NCBI GenBank assembly: GCA_026707445.1
Contig: JAPOWV010000066.1
Span: forward strand, 1 to 64,000
Length of the DNA stretch: 64,000 nucleotides
Direction: 5' to 3'
DNA from: Gammaproteobacteria bacterium
GTDB taxonomy: Bacteria > Pseudomonadota > Gammaproteobacteria > Steroidobacterales > Foliamicaceae
How positions within the stretch are numbered: the first letter of the stretch is position 1; each line of letters opens with the position of its first letter. A program made the position numbers and the translations under genes. Below are positions 47,208 to 57,527 of this stretch, piece after piece. The notes beneath the pieces are model-generated. The model did not search any database, was not told the origin of the DNA, and worked only from the letters and a program-made list of their open reading frames with translations.

Positions 47208-48148
47208 TGCGAATCTCTTCTTTCGGGCTCGTTTTCCTGGTTGCCGGAACCTTCGCCGTCCTCCCCGTCAGGGCGGAGAACTTTCTGCTGCCGTCTCCCA
47301 CCGCGACCGTCGTGGGCGAAGCGCACTGGATCGCCGCCGACCGTCGCGAGTCCCTGCTGGATGCGGCCCGGCGCAACGGCCTGGGTTTCTTCGACATGAA
47401 GCAGGCCAACCCCGATGTGGATATGTGGGTGCCCAGGGACGGCGCACGGGTCCTGCTGCCGACATCCTTTGTTCTGCCGAACGCCCGCCGCCGGGGCGTG
47501 GTCGTGAACATCGCCGAGTACCGCCTGTATTTCTACCACGAGCGGGACGGGCAGGACATGGTGGCGACCTTCCCGATCAGTATCGGTCGCATGGACTGGC
47601 AGACCCCGCTGGGCGACTGGAGAGTCACGCGCAAACGGACCCGTCCCACCTGGCGTCCGCCCAAGTCCATCATCGCCGAGTACGCGGCCGATGGCGAAGT
47701 CCTGCCGCCGGTCGTTCCGCCCGGGCCGGACAATCCCCTGGGCGACTACGCGATCAATCTTTCCGCGCCGGGTTACCTCATCCATGGCACCAACAAGCCG
47801 CGCGGGGTTGGCATGCAGGTCACCCACGGCTGCTTGCGGATGCTCCCCGAAGACATCGAGTGGCTGTTTCCGCAAGTTCCTACCGGACTTCCGGTGACCA
47901 TCGTGAATCAGCCCGTCAAGATTGGTTTGCGTGACGGCAGGCTGTACCTGGAGGCGCATCCCGCGCTGGAGGACCGCGGGCCGGAAGAACTCGACAGTCT
48001 GATCGAGCGGATCAAGGCATCGGCGCAGGCGGCGCGGGTTGTTCTGGACGTGCAGGCGATGCGCCGGGTACTGATCGAGCGCCGAGGCGTTCCCACGTCG
48101 ATTTCCCTCTCCCCGGAGCCTGTTCAGGCCGCTGTCGGCGGGCGCTGA
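47207..48148 (+). CDS. L,D-transpeptidase (YkuD/ErfK family)
   Basis: 313-residue periplasmic enzyme that makes 3-3 peptidoglycan bonds or attaches lipoprotein to peptidoglycan. A signal peptide (to about residue 23, PVRAE) is followed by a LysM-like segment (about 40-75) and the YkuD domain with RLYFYHERDGQ, FPISIGRMDWQTPLG, HGTNKPRGVGM and the catalytic HGCLRM (Cys nucleophile). The C-terminal 90 residues are a further domain. It directly precedes a Braun-lipoprotein-like gene whose last residue is Lys, so it may attach that lipoprotein. Confidence 0.92.
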
Positions 48149-48293
48149 AAGCGGCTGTCCGCCGGGTGTCCCGACAGGGGTTTTCAGGCCTCGGAAACAC
48201 CCCGATCTCTTGCAATTTCTGGCGGGCTGGGCGAATATACGTGAGTGCGCTGGATTCAGGCGCGCTTTACAGGTTGAGAACCCGAGGACCTTC

Positions 48294-48611
48294 ATGAAAA
48301 AGACCAGACTTGTTGTTGCTCTGCTCGGAGCACCGGCGGTCGCGGTGGCCATGTCCGGCTGCTGCACCGCGGGCATGGACGAAATGGCTGCGAAGATCGA
48401 TTCCAGCGCTGCTGCGATGGGCAGCAGAATGTCTGCCCTTGAGGGCAGGATCGGCGATATGGAAGCGGCTCAGCGTCAGACTGCCGCCGCAGTCGAGCGG
48501 GCGAGCGTGACTGCCGAACGTGCGGCTGAGGCGGCTGCGGAGGCGAGCGCCTCGGCGGACGCGACCAGCGAACGCATGGACCGCATGTTCGAGCAAAGCC
48601 AGCAGAAATAA
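48294..48611 (+). CDS. Braun-type murein lipoprotein (Lpp-like)
   Basis: 105 residues. Lipoprotein signal with SGC (lipobox VAMSGC) and a second Cys next to it. The mature part is an Ala-rich heptad coiled coil (SSAAAMGSRMSALEGRIGD, ERAAEAAAEASASADA), the alanine-zipper pattern of Lpp. It ends EQSQQK with a terminal Lys, the residue by which Lpp is linked to meso-diaminopimelate. The frame is open upstream, but ATG 48294 gives the signal. It follows the L,D-transpeptidase gene and ends at a clear terminator. Confidence 0.85.
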   Translation: MKKTRLVVALLGAPAVAVAMSGCCTAGMDEMAAKIDSSAAAMGSRMSALEGRIGDMEAAQRQTAAAVERASVTAERAAEAAAEASASADATSERMDRMFEQSQQK

Positions 48612-48623
48612 TCTCCCCGAAGT

Positions 48624-48656
48624 AAAGCGGCCGGGATAGCAGATCACGGCCGCTTT
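48624..48656 (+). terminator. Hairpin terminator after the lpp-like gene
   Basis: AAAGCGGCC (48624-48632) and GGCCGCTTT (48648-48656) form a 9-bp perfect stem with a 15-nt loop, followed by GCTCTTT. It starts 13 nt after the stop codon. T content after the stem is modest but acceptable. Confidence 0.7.
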
Positions 48657-48794
48657 GCTCTTTCCGGCGCCGGTTGAGCAGCCCGTCCGGGCCTTCCGGA
48701 ACCCTCACTTACTCCGCGCATTTCACAAACCGCGGTCAGTAACCCCTCTCTCTTTTTCATACGCTCGCGCGGAGCGGGGGCATGACCCTCGCGG

Positions 48795-48860
48795 CGCCCC
48801 GCCTTCCTGGAGGACGGGACGTCCTCGCCCAGGCGTGGGGCGGGATGTCCTCCCCCCAGG
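48795..48860. repeat. Imperfect tandem and palindromic repeat after gspF
   Basis: Two copies of a CGGGAyGTCCTCsCCCAGG-type unit lie at 48815-48833 and 48841-48860. They are nested in an outer imperfect inverted repeat (CGCCCCGCC at 48795 against GGCGTGGGGCG at 48832) and contain a small AGGAC/GTCCT hairpin. The element abuts the gspF stop on the 3' side of the T2SS operon. It resembles the other intergenic palindromes of this window in layout, not in sequence. Confidence 0.45.
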
Positions 48861-50069
48861 CTACTGTCCGATGAGGCGGTTCATTTCGAAGATCGGCATC
48901 AGTATGGACAGCACGATCAGCAGCACGAATCCGCCAACCAGCATGATCAGCACCGGTTGCAGCAGGGAGGTCAGGGTGTTGATGCGCGCCGACAACTCCC
49001 GTTCCTGGGTTTCGGCCGCGCGACCCAGCAGTTGATGCAGTTCTCCGCTGGCCTCGCCGCTGGCGATAAGCTGGATACACAGCGGTGGGAACAGCCCGTT
49101 GCGGTCCAGCGCTGCGGCGGCCGGCTTGCCTTCGCTGACTTCCCGGGCCGCGTCCATCGCGGCCTGGCGCATGGGCAGATTGGTCAGCATGCGCGCGGCC
49201 ACCCGCAAGGACTCCCACACGGAAACGCCGGCATCGGTTAGCGTGGAGAGCGACTGCATGAGGCGGGCCGAATTCAGTTCGCGGGAAAGTGCGCCGAAAA
49301 GCGGGGTGCGGAGGAGCAGCCGGTGCAGCTTCAGTCGCGCCGCGGGAAGGCGCAGCGCGCGAGCGAGGAGGCCGCAGCCCGCGGCCGCCGCCAAAAGCGC
49401 CAGCCAACCCCAGGCGCGGGCGAAATCGCTTACCGCGATCAGCACGCGCGTCAGAAGCGGCAGTTCAACGCCGCTGTCAACGAATACCGGGGTGACCTGC
49501 GGCACGACATAGACCAGCATGAGGCTGACGATCGCCAGGCTGAAGACGGTGAGCACCATCGGGTAGGCCAGCGCCGCCCGTACCTGCTGGCGCAGCGCTT
49601 GGCGTTTCTCGAAGTGTTCGGCCAGCCGCTCCAGCACTTCCTCAAGGCGGCCGATCCGCTCGCCGGCGCCTACCGTGGCAACGAGCAATTCCGGGAACGT
49701 GCGCCGCGACGCGCTCAGGGCTTCGGCGAAGCTGTAGCCTTCCTGCACGCGGGCCCGCACGCCCATCAGGACTTCACTGTAACGCGCGCGTTGGGCGGCC
49801 AGCGCGTTGAGGGCCGCGTCCAGCGGCAGTCCGCCTCGCAGCAGCGTGGCAAGTTGGCGGGTAAGCTGCGCCAGGGTCTCGCTGCGGAGCGCGCGCCGTT
49901 TACCGAGCCGGAAGCGGCTTGCAATACCCGGCGCCGCCGGCCGCACGTTGAGCGGCCGCAAGCCCTGCTCGCGCAACAGGCCGCGCACATGACGCGGGTT
50001 GTCTCCTTCAACGGTACCACGCCTGCGGCGGCCACCGTCATCCAGCGCGGCGAAACTCCATTGGGCCAC
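48861..50069 (-). CDS. gspF: Type II secretion inner-membrane platform protein GspF
   Basis: 402 residues. Two T2SSF domains (LTRQLATLLRGGLPLDAALN; LMQSLSTLTDAGVSVWESL) and membrane segments at about 165-190, 215-235 and 375-395. It couples the ATPase GspE to the pseudopilus. It is the last gene of the short gspC-D-E-F set; the stop abuts a repeat. Confidence 0.94.
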   Translation of the reverse strand: MAQWSFAALDDGGRRRRGTVEGDNPRHVRGLLREQGLRPLNVRPAAPGIASRFRLGKRRALRSETLAQLTRQLATLLRGGLPLDAALNALAAQRARYSEVLMGVRARVQEGYSFAEALSASRRTFPELLVATVGAGERIGRLEEVLERLAEHFEKRQALRQQVRAALAYPMVLTVFSLAIVSLMLVYVVPQVTPVFVDSGVELPLLTRVLIAVSDFARAWGWLALLAAAAGCGLLARALRLPAARLKLHRLLLRTPLFGALSRELNSARLMQSLSTLTDAGVSVWESLRVAARMLTNLPMRQAAMDAAREVSEGKPAAAALDRNGLFPPLCIQLIASGEASGELHQLLGRAAETQERELSARINTLTSLLQPVLIMLVGGFVLLIVLSILMPIFEMNRLIGQ

Positions 50070-50081
50070 CGCGGGTCCGCC

Positions 50082-51548
50082 CTACTCCTCGCTGGTTACG
50101 CGCATTACCTCCTTCAGCGAGGTAATGCCTTGGCGCACTTTGTCCAGTCCATTGGATCGAAGCGCCGGCGTATCGTTCCGGACTTCGTCCTCCAGTTGCT
50201 GCTCCGGCGCTCCATCGTGTATGAGTTTGCGCAAACGGTCGTCGACACGCACCAGTTCGTAAATGCCGGTGCGGCCTCGATACCCGCCGCCATCGGCTGT
50301 GGCGACCGGCCCGGGGCGGTAGAGCGTCGGCGCCTCGTGGGGATTCAATCCCAGCAGCGAACACTCGTATTCTCCGGGCGAATACGCCTCGTGCGTTTCG
50401 GGATCGAGCTGGCGCACCAGTCGCTGCGCCAGGATGCCCTGCAGGCTGGAGGAAATCAGAAAGGGCTCCAGCCCCATGTCGCGCAACCGGGTCACCGCTC
50501 CTACCGCGGTGTTGGTGTGCAGGGTGGAGAAAACCAGGTGACCCGTAAGGCTTGCGCGCACGGCGATTTCCGCCGTCTCCAGATCACGGATCTCACCCAC
50601 CATGACCACGTCCGGGTCCTGGCGGAGGATTGCGCGCAGGCCGCGGGCGAAGGTCAGACCCACGCGGGTGTTGACCTGTGTCTGGCCGACGCCGTCCAGG
50701 TAATACTCCACCGGGTCTTCCACCGTCATGATGTTGCGCGTGCTGTCGTTGATCCGCTCCAGCGCCGCGTACAGGGTGGTGGTCTTGCCCGACCCCGTGG
50801 GGCCGGTGACCAGCACGATCCCGTGCGGACGCTGAATGAGCTGCTCCATGCGCCCCAGCGTCCCGGCGTCCATGCCCAGCGATTCGAGGTCCAGCCTGCC
50901 GGACTGCTTGTCCAGCAGCCGCAGGACCACGCGCTCACCGTGAATGCCCGGTAGCGTGGAAACCCGCACATCGACTGCGCGGCCCGCGATTCGCAGGGAA
51001 ATGCGGCCGTCCTGCGGCAGGCGTCTCTCGGCGATGTCCAGGTCCGCCATGACCTTGGCGCGGGAGATCACCAGCGGGCTCAGCCCCCGGCGGAGCTTCA
51101 GCGTTTCGCGAAGCACGCCGTCAACGCGGAAGCGCACGCTCAGGTTGAACTCGCCCGGCTCCAGGTGCACGTCGGAGGCGCCGGTTCGGATCGCGGACGC
51201 CAGCACCGCATTCAGCAGCCGGATGATCGGGGCGTCGTTTTCGCTGTCGAGCAGATCGGAAGGAGCCGGCAGTTCCCGCGCCAGCGCGCCCAGTTCGGTG
51301 TCCTCGTCCAGGTCTTCGGCAATCGACAGTGCGCTGTCGGCGCCGCTTTCGTAACGCGACCTCAGGCGGCGGTCGAACTCCTCCGCGTCGATCAGTTTCG
51401 GTCGCAGGGATTGGCGCACGACGCGGCCGGCCTCGGCCAGTCCCGCCAGCCCGGCGCCGGCCCGAACCAGCGCGATCAGCTCACCATCCGGTCCCGGCGT
51501 AAGCAGCACTCCATGGCGCTGCGCGAAGCTGAAGGGCAGGGTGTTCAA
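50082..51548 (-). CDS. gspE: Type II secretion ATPase GspE lacking the zinc-binding cysteines
   Basis: 488 residues. Walker A GPTGSGKTTTLYA (249-261), Asp box VEDPVEYYL, Walker B DPDVVMVGEIRD and His box STLHTNTA are intact, so it should be a functional ATPase powering pseudopilus assembly. The C-terminal zinc module normally has two CxxC pairs; here those positions read LDPETH (381-386) and PVATADGGGYRGR (414-426), so all four Cys are missing. The N-terminal GspE domain precedes. Overlaps gspD by 4 bp and is followed by gspF. Confidence 0.94.
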   Translation of the reverse strand: MNTLPFSFAQRHGVLLTPGPDGELIALVRAGAGLAGLAEAGRVVRQSLRPKLIDAEEFDRRLRSRYESGADSALSIAEDLDEDTELGALARELPAPSDLLDSENDAPIIRLLNAVLASAIRTGASDVHLEPGEFNLSVRFRVDGVLRETLKLRRGLSPLVISRAKVMADLDIAERRLPQDGRISLRIAGRAVDVRVSTLPGIHGERVVLRLLDKQSGRLDLESLGMDAGTLGRMEQLIQRPHGIVLVTGPTGSGKTTTLYAALERINDSTRNIMTVEDPVEYYLDGVGQTQVNTRVGLTFARGLRAILRQDPDVVMVGEIRDLETAEIAVRASLTGHLVFSTLHTNTAVGAVTRLRDMGLEPFLISSSLQGILAQRLVRQLDPETHEAYSPGEYECSLLGLNPHEAPTLYRPGPVATADGGGYRGRTGIYELVRVDDRLRKLIHDGAPEQQLEDEVRNDTPALRSNGLDKVRQGITSLKEVMRVTSEE

Positions 51549-53500
51549 TCGGAATCGGAGCTTTCGGCCTCTTCCGCCCCGGCGTTGTCTTCGCCCTCGT
51601 CCTCGTCGCCGAGATTGAAGGCATCCTCAAGCTCGGGCATTTTCGTGCTTCCCCCCGAGAACGACTGCGCGAGTTGCTGGCGGCGTAGATAGTTGTACTT
51701 GACGTTGGTGGCCGCGTCGGCCTGGGCCGAGTCGCGCAGGATGGTGGGACGGATGAACAGCATCAGGTTGGTTTTCTCGCGGGTCTGACCGCTGGCGCGA
51801 AACAGCGCGCCGATCAGCGGCAGGCTGCCGAGCACGGGCACGGACTGGCGACTCTCCCGGATCTTGTCCTGGATCAGTCCTCCCAGCACCAGCGTTCCGC
51901 CGTCTTCGACGATCACCGCCGTCGTCAATTCGCGGGTGTTGGTCACCAGGTCGACGGCGCCCGCCACCGATGGCGCCAGTTCGGACAGCGTCTGGTCGAT
52001 CTCCAGCCGCACCGCGTCGCCCTGGTTGATCCGCGGCGTAATCGTCAGGGTAAGGCCGATGTCATTGCGGCCCACGGTCGTGAACGGCCGGATCTGACCG
52101 TCCGCGCTGCTGGGGTTGATGCCCGAACTGGCATAGCTGCCGGTGATAAAGGGCACGTTCTGACCCACGTTGATCGTGGCTTCCTCGTTGTCCAGCGTAA
52201 CCACCATGGGAGTGCCCAGGATATTGGACCCGGCGGTGTTCTCCACGGCGCTGATCAGGGCCGCGAAGCTCAGTCCCTCGTCGCGCACACGCCCGACGGC
52301 GAAGCCGGCGCCGGGTCCCAGCGCTTCTGTCGCCACCGCGCGGCCCTGGTCGGTACCGGACAGGGATCCGGCCACCAGTTCGCGCAGGCTGGTCCCCGAG
52401 GCCGGGAAATCAGTGCTGCCCAGCACGCGCTGCGGGTCGTAGGCCGCCCAGTTGACGCCGAGCTGGTTGGCGCGGTCCGCGCTGACCTCGGCGATCAGGA
52501 CCTCGACCAGCACCTGAGCCCGCCGGATATCGAGCTGGTCCACAACGGCCAGCATCTGTCGCATAGTCGCTGGCGGCGCGTCCATGATCAGCGCGTTGGT
52601 CGCGACGTCGGCAGTCACCAACACCCGCTCTTCCTCGGTGCCCTCATCCTGGAACTGCGCCGAGAGTTGCGCCGCAAGGTTTTCGGAATCCGCGTAGTTC
52701 AGGTAGCGAACGCGAGTGTCACCGCCTGCAACCGGGGGCGCATCCAGGAGCGCGACCAGGGCCCTGTGTTCCAGGCGCCGATTCCGCTCGCCGCCCAGCA
52801 GCACGCTGTTGGTGCGGTCGTCCGCCACCGCCAAGTTGAAGGAAGCGTCCGGTCCCACCGCCATTTCATTCAGAACGCGAACGACGTCCCGCGCGCTGGC
52901 GTGTTCCAGCGGTATCACTTCGACGGGCTGGTCGTTCTTCTGGTCGATACGCCCGATTACGCGCGCCACCTTGTTCACGTTGGAACCACGGTCGGAAAGG
53001 ATCAGGACGTTGGTCGGCGGGTGGGCCGCCACGTGCGCGCCGGGCGACATCATCGGGCGGATGATCGGCACCAGGCCCTGAGCGTCCACGTTGGTCACGG
53101 ACAGAACGAGGGTCTGAAGCTCGTCGTTTGCGCTTGAATCCGGCCCTGCGCCGGCAAAGATCCGCATGGTCCGGTCCGGAGAAAGCCGGATGACCGGACC
53201 CGAGGGCACGGCGACGATGCCGTGGGCGCTCAGCATCGAAAGGAAGGCCTGGTAGTAGGCCTCGGGGGACAATGGCTGCGATCCGAAAAGATTGACCTTC
53301 CTGTCCGCGCCCACCTGGGGATCGATGACGAAGTTCCTGCCGGTGGCCTCGGCAACGGCCTCCACGACCTCCTGCAGGTCCGTGTTGCGATAGTTCAAAC
53401 GGACCGTGTCCTGCTGGGCCGACATGGCGCCGGCGAGCAGCAGGACAGCCGCCGCCGGCCACCGCCGGACAGGTTTCTCTCGGATGGGACTCATCTGCAT
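51545..53500 (-). CDS. gspD: Type II secretion outer-membrane secretin GspD
   Basis: 651 residues. Signal peptide (AAAVLLLAGAMSAQ), N0 domain (VRLNYRNTDLQEVVEAVAEATG), N1-N3 domains with repeated AxDVVRVLNEM-type segments (about 110-330), and the secretin pore (about 410-590: VGQNVPFITGSY, VTLTITPRINQGD, VLGGLIQDK). The C-terminus is a short acidic tail. A pilotin or S-domain is not obvious. Overlaps gspE by 4 bp. Confidence 0.95.
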   Translation of the reverse strand: MQMSPIREKPVRRWPAAAVLLLAGAMSAQQDTVRLNYRNTDLQEVVEAVAEATGRNFVIDPQVGADRKVNLFGSQPLSPEAYYQAFLSMLSAHGIVAVPSGPVIRLSPDRTMRIFAGAGPDSSANDELQTLVLSVTNVDAQGLVPIIRPMMSPGAHVAAHPPTNVLILSDRGSNVNKVARVIGRIDQKNDQPVEVIPLEHASARDVVRVLNEMAVGPDASFNLAVADDRTNSVLLGGERNRRLEHRALVALLDAPPVAGGDTRVRYLNYADSENLAAQLSAQFQDEGTEEERVLVTADVATNALIMDAPPATMRQMLAVVDQLDIRRAQVLVEVLIAEVSADRANQLGVNWAAYDPQRVLGSTDFPASGTSLRELVAGSLSGTDQGRAVATEALGPGAGFAVGRVRDEGLSFAALISAVENTAGSNILGTPMVVTLDNEEATINVGQNVPFITGSYASSGINPSSADGQIRPFTTVGRNDIGLTLTITPRINQGDAVRLEIDQTLSELAPSVAGAVDLVTNTRELTTAVIVEDGGTLVLGGLIQDKIRESRQSVPVLGSLPLIGALFRASGQTREKTNLMLFIRPTILRDSAQADAATNVKYNYLRRQQLAQSFSGGSTKMPELEDAFNLGDEDEGEDNAGAEEAESSDSD

Positions 53501-53504
53501 ACCC

Positions 53505-54335
53505 TCACATGGCCAGCAGGCCGAAGTTCGCGCTTCCTACGGTTATTTCCAACTGTTCGCCGTCGCGCAGTATGGTGAGCATCATATCGCTCCCGGCGCT
53601 CATTTCCTGCCTGGCCTGCGCCATGTTGTCGGGGTCGAAGGAAACGCCGTTGACCGCGACGAGGAGGTCGCCCGGGATCAGCCCCAGGCTGTCGAACCAT
53701 GCTCTGCGCGAGCGGGGAGAAAGCCGGTAGCCTTCCATTTTGCCGTCGGCATCCATGACCGGCTCCATGTTGACGAGTTGCGAGAGCGACTCCCGCGGAA
53801 GCGCCAGCAGATCATCGGCGATGCCGCCCGCGCCGGACCAGATCGGATTCCGGCTCGGCGATGCGGTTCCGCTCACGACCGGGCCCATCCCGCTGAGCGG
53901 GAGGCGGAGCACATCGGCGCCGCGCCGAAGCAGCACTTCATTCGACCGCACTTCCTGCAAACGGATGCCGGAAGCCACGGTGTCACCCAGGAAATAAGTC
54001 TCCGAAACCCCGCCGGTCTCGATGATGGCGTGCGCCAGCTCCCTGTGTGCGGTGGCCACCACGCCGGTGAGACGAAAGTTTCCATTGCGCAGGACCGCCG
54101 GCGCCCCGCCCGCGTTGCCCGGCCGGGCCGGCAAGCCGAAGAGGCTGCTGCCGGGGGCGCCCTTGCCGGTCTCCGGCGCCGACGCCGCGGGCCGGGCGCC
54201 TGTCGGGGCCGGCGGTTCAAACTGCGCCATGCCCCAGGCCGTCAACGCGATTTCGGCCAGCAGCCACGCCGCCACGCCCATGAGGGCGAGTGCCGGCAAG
54301 CGCCACAGCAGTCTGACGCTATTCTCGAAACTCAT
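53505..54335 (-). CDS. gspC: Type II secretion protein GspC (clamp/PDZ subunit)
   Basis: 276 residues. One N-terminal membrane helix (ALALMGVAAWLLAEIALTAWG), a Pro-rich linker, the HR domain (FRLTGVVATAHRELAHAII ... LGDTVASGIRLQEV) and a C-terminal PDZ domain (GLIPGDLLVAVNGVSF). It links the secretin to the inner-membrane platform. First gene of the operon, divergent from clpS. Confidence 0.9.
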   Translation of the reverse strand: MSFENSVRLLWRLPALALMGVAAWLLAEIALTAWGMAQFEPPAPTGARPAASAPETGKGAPGSSLFGLPARPGNAGGAPAVLRNGNFRLTGVVATAHRELAHAIIETGGVSETYFLGDTVASGIRLQEVRSNEVLLRRGADVLRLPLSGMGPVVSGTASPSRNPIWSGAGGIADDLLALPRESLSQLVNMEPVMDADGKMEGYRLSPRSRRAWFDSLGLIPGDLLVAVNGVSFDPDNMAQARQEMSAGSDMMLTILRDGEQLEITVGSANFGLLAM

Positions 54336-54389
54336 GCGAAATATCCACGCTTGCGACGCATTGTTGCAGAGAGATTGTGATAACTTTAG

Positions 54390-54453
54390 GGCATTATTCC
54401 AGATGCCCTGAAGGCATCATTCCGGATGCCTTACAGGCATAATCCCGAATGCC
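54390..54453. repeat. Three tandem 23-bp palindromic units upstream of clpS
   Basis: Units at 54390-54412, 54413-54435 and 54436-54453 (the last partial) each start GGCAT and contain its complement ATGCC, so each is a small palindrome with the core ATTCC. The third runs into the first possible clpS ATG (54449). It lies in the gspC/clpS divergent gap and could bind a regulator or fold near the clpS ribosome site. Confidence 0.85.
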
Positions 54454-54790
54454 GGAAATGAACAAGCCAACCAACAAAGATCGCCTGCCTGGTTTCGGCA
54501 GCGCCCCGGACACCGAGGTCGCGCCGCCTGAAGTTGACCGCCCATCACTGTACCGCGTCGTGCTGCTCAACGATGACTATACGCCGATGGAGTTTGTCGT
54601 GCAGATGTTACAGAAATTATTCGGCTATGGACGCGAGAAGGCGACCCGGATCATGCTGGAAGTGCATATGAAGGGGCGTGGCGTGTGCGGCGTGTTTTCT
54701 TTCGAAATCGCCGAGACCCGCGCGGCCCAGGTGCTGGACTACGCGCGTCGCCACGAACATCCGCTTGCGTGCGTGGTCGAGAAGGCCTAG
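54449..54790 (+). CDS. clpS: ClpS adaptor
   Basis: 113 residues. ClpS delivers N-end-rule substrates to ClpAP. The domain has [18 protein letters not shown] (N-degron pocket), [19 protein letters not shown] and [20 protein letters not shown]. Two in-frame ATGs (54449 and 54458) are both possible; the upstream one overlaps a tandem repeat. Followed 28 bp later by clpA, the usual pair. Confidence 0.95.
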   Translation: MPEMNKPTNKDRLPGFGSAPDTEVAPPEVDRPSLYRVVLLNDDYTPMEFVVQMLQKLFGYGREKATRIMLEVHMKGRGVCGVFSFEIAETRAAQVLDYARRHEHPLACVVEKA

Positions 54791-54818
54791 TGTTGGCCCC
54801 ACGCCAGGTTTTACCAGG

Positions 54819-57077
<2,259 letters not shown>

Positions 57078-57119
57078 GGTCCGCCTGGCGATTCGGCGCG
57101 CCGACAAGGTAGCGGCTCA

Positions 57120-57338
57120 GTGGCGAAGCAGGAGCCGATCCAGTTTCAGGGGGTAGTCACCGAGACCCTGCCCAATACGACTTTCCGCGTCACGCTTGAT
57201 AACGGTCACATGGTGATGGCGCATATTTCCGGCAAGATGCGCAAGCACTACATTCGCATCCTTACCGGCGACCGGGTCACGGTGGAATTGACACCCTACG
57301 ATTTGAGCAAAGGGCGTATCGTCTATCGGGAGAGATAA
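57120..57338 (+). CDS. infA: Translation initiation factor IF-1
   Basis: 72 residues, S1/OB fold: [41 protein letters not shown] and [22 protein letters not shown] (given here as two halves). It starts with GTG at 57120 behind AAGGT. infA after clpA is a common gammaproteobacterial order. A 103-bp repeat begins 31 bp after the stop. Confidence 0.97.
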   Translation: MAKQEPIQFQGVVTETLPNTTFRVTLDNGHMVMAHISGKMRKHYIRILTGDRVTVELTPYDLSKGRIVYRER

Positions 57339-57369
57339 AGATACGAGGGCAGCCCATGCTCGACTCTTT

Positions 57370-57471
57370 GATCCCGCCCCTGTTCGCCCCCTTCTTCCGG
57401 GAGACGCATAAATCCATCCATGGAACTCGGTTCCGCCATCCCTGGCTCACACGCTCCCGTAAGAAGGGGGC
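57370..57471. repeat. 103-bp intergenic palindromic element, copy 1
   Basis: The outer arms are GCCCCCTTCTTCCGGGAG and CTCCCGTAAGAAGGGGGC, an 18-bp inverted repeat with one mismatch; an inner ATCCATCCATGGAA segment adds a second palindrome. It is nearly identical to 59328-59430. It is also flanked by an imperfect direct repeat (57344-57364 and 57488-57507, core GGCAGCCC..GCTCGAC), as if by a target duplication. It fills the gap before the DUF885 gene. Confidence 0.9.
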
Positions 57472-57527
57472 AAAGAGGGGCTAAAGCCGAGGCAGCCCGC
57501 GCTCGACGCATTGGAAGGAGTGAACGC

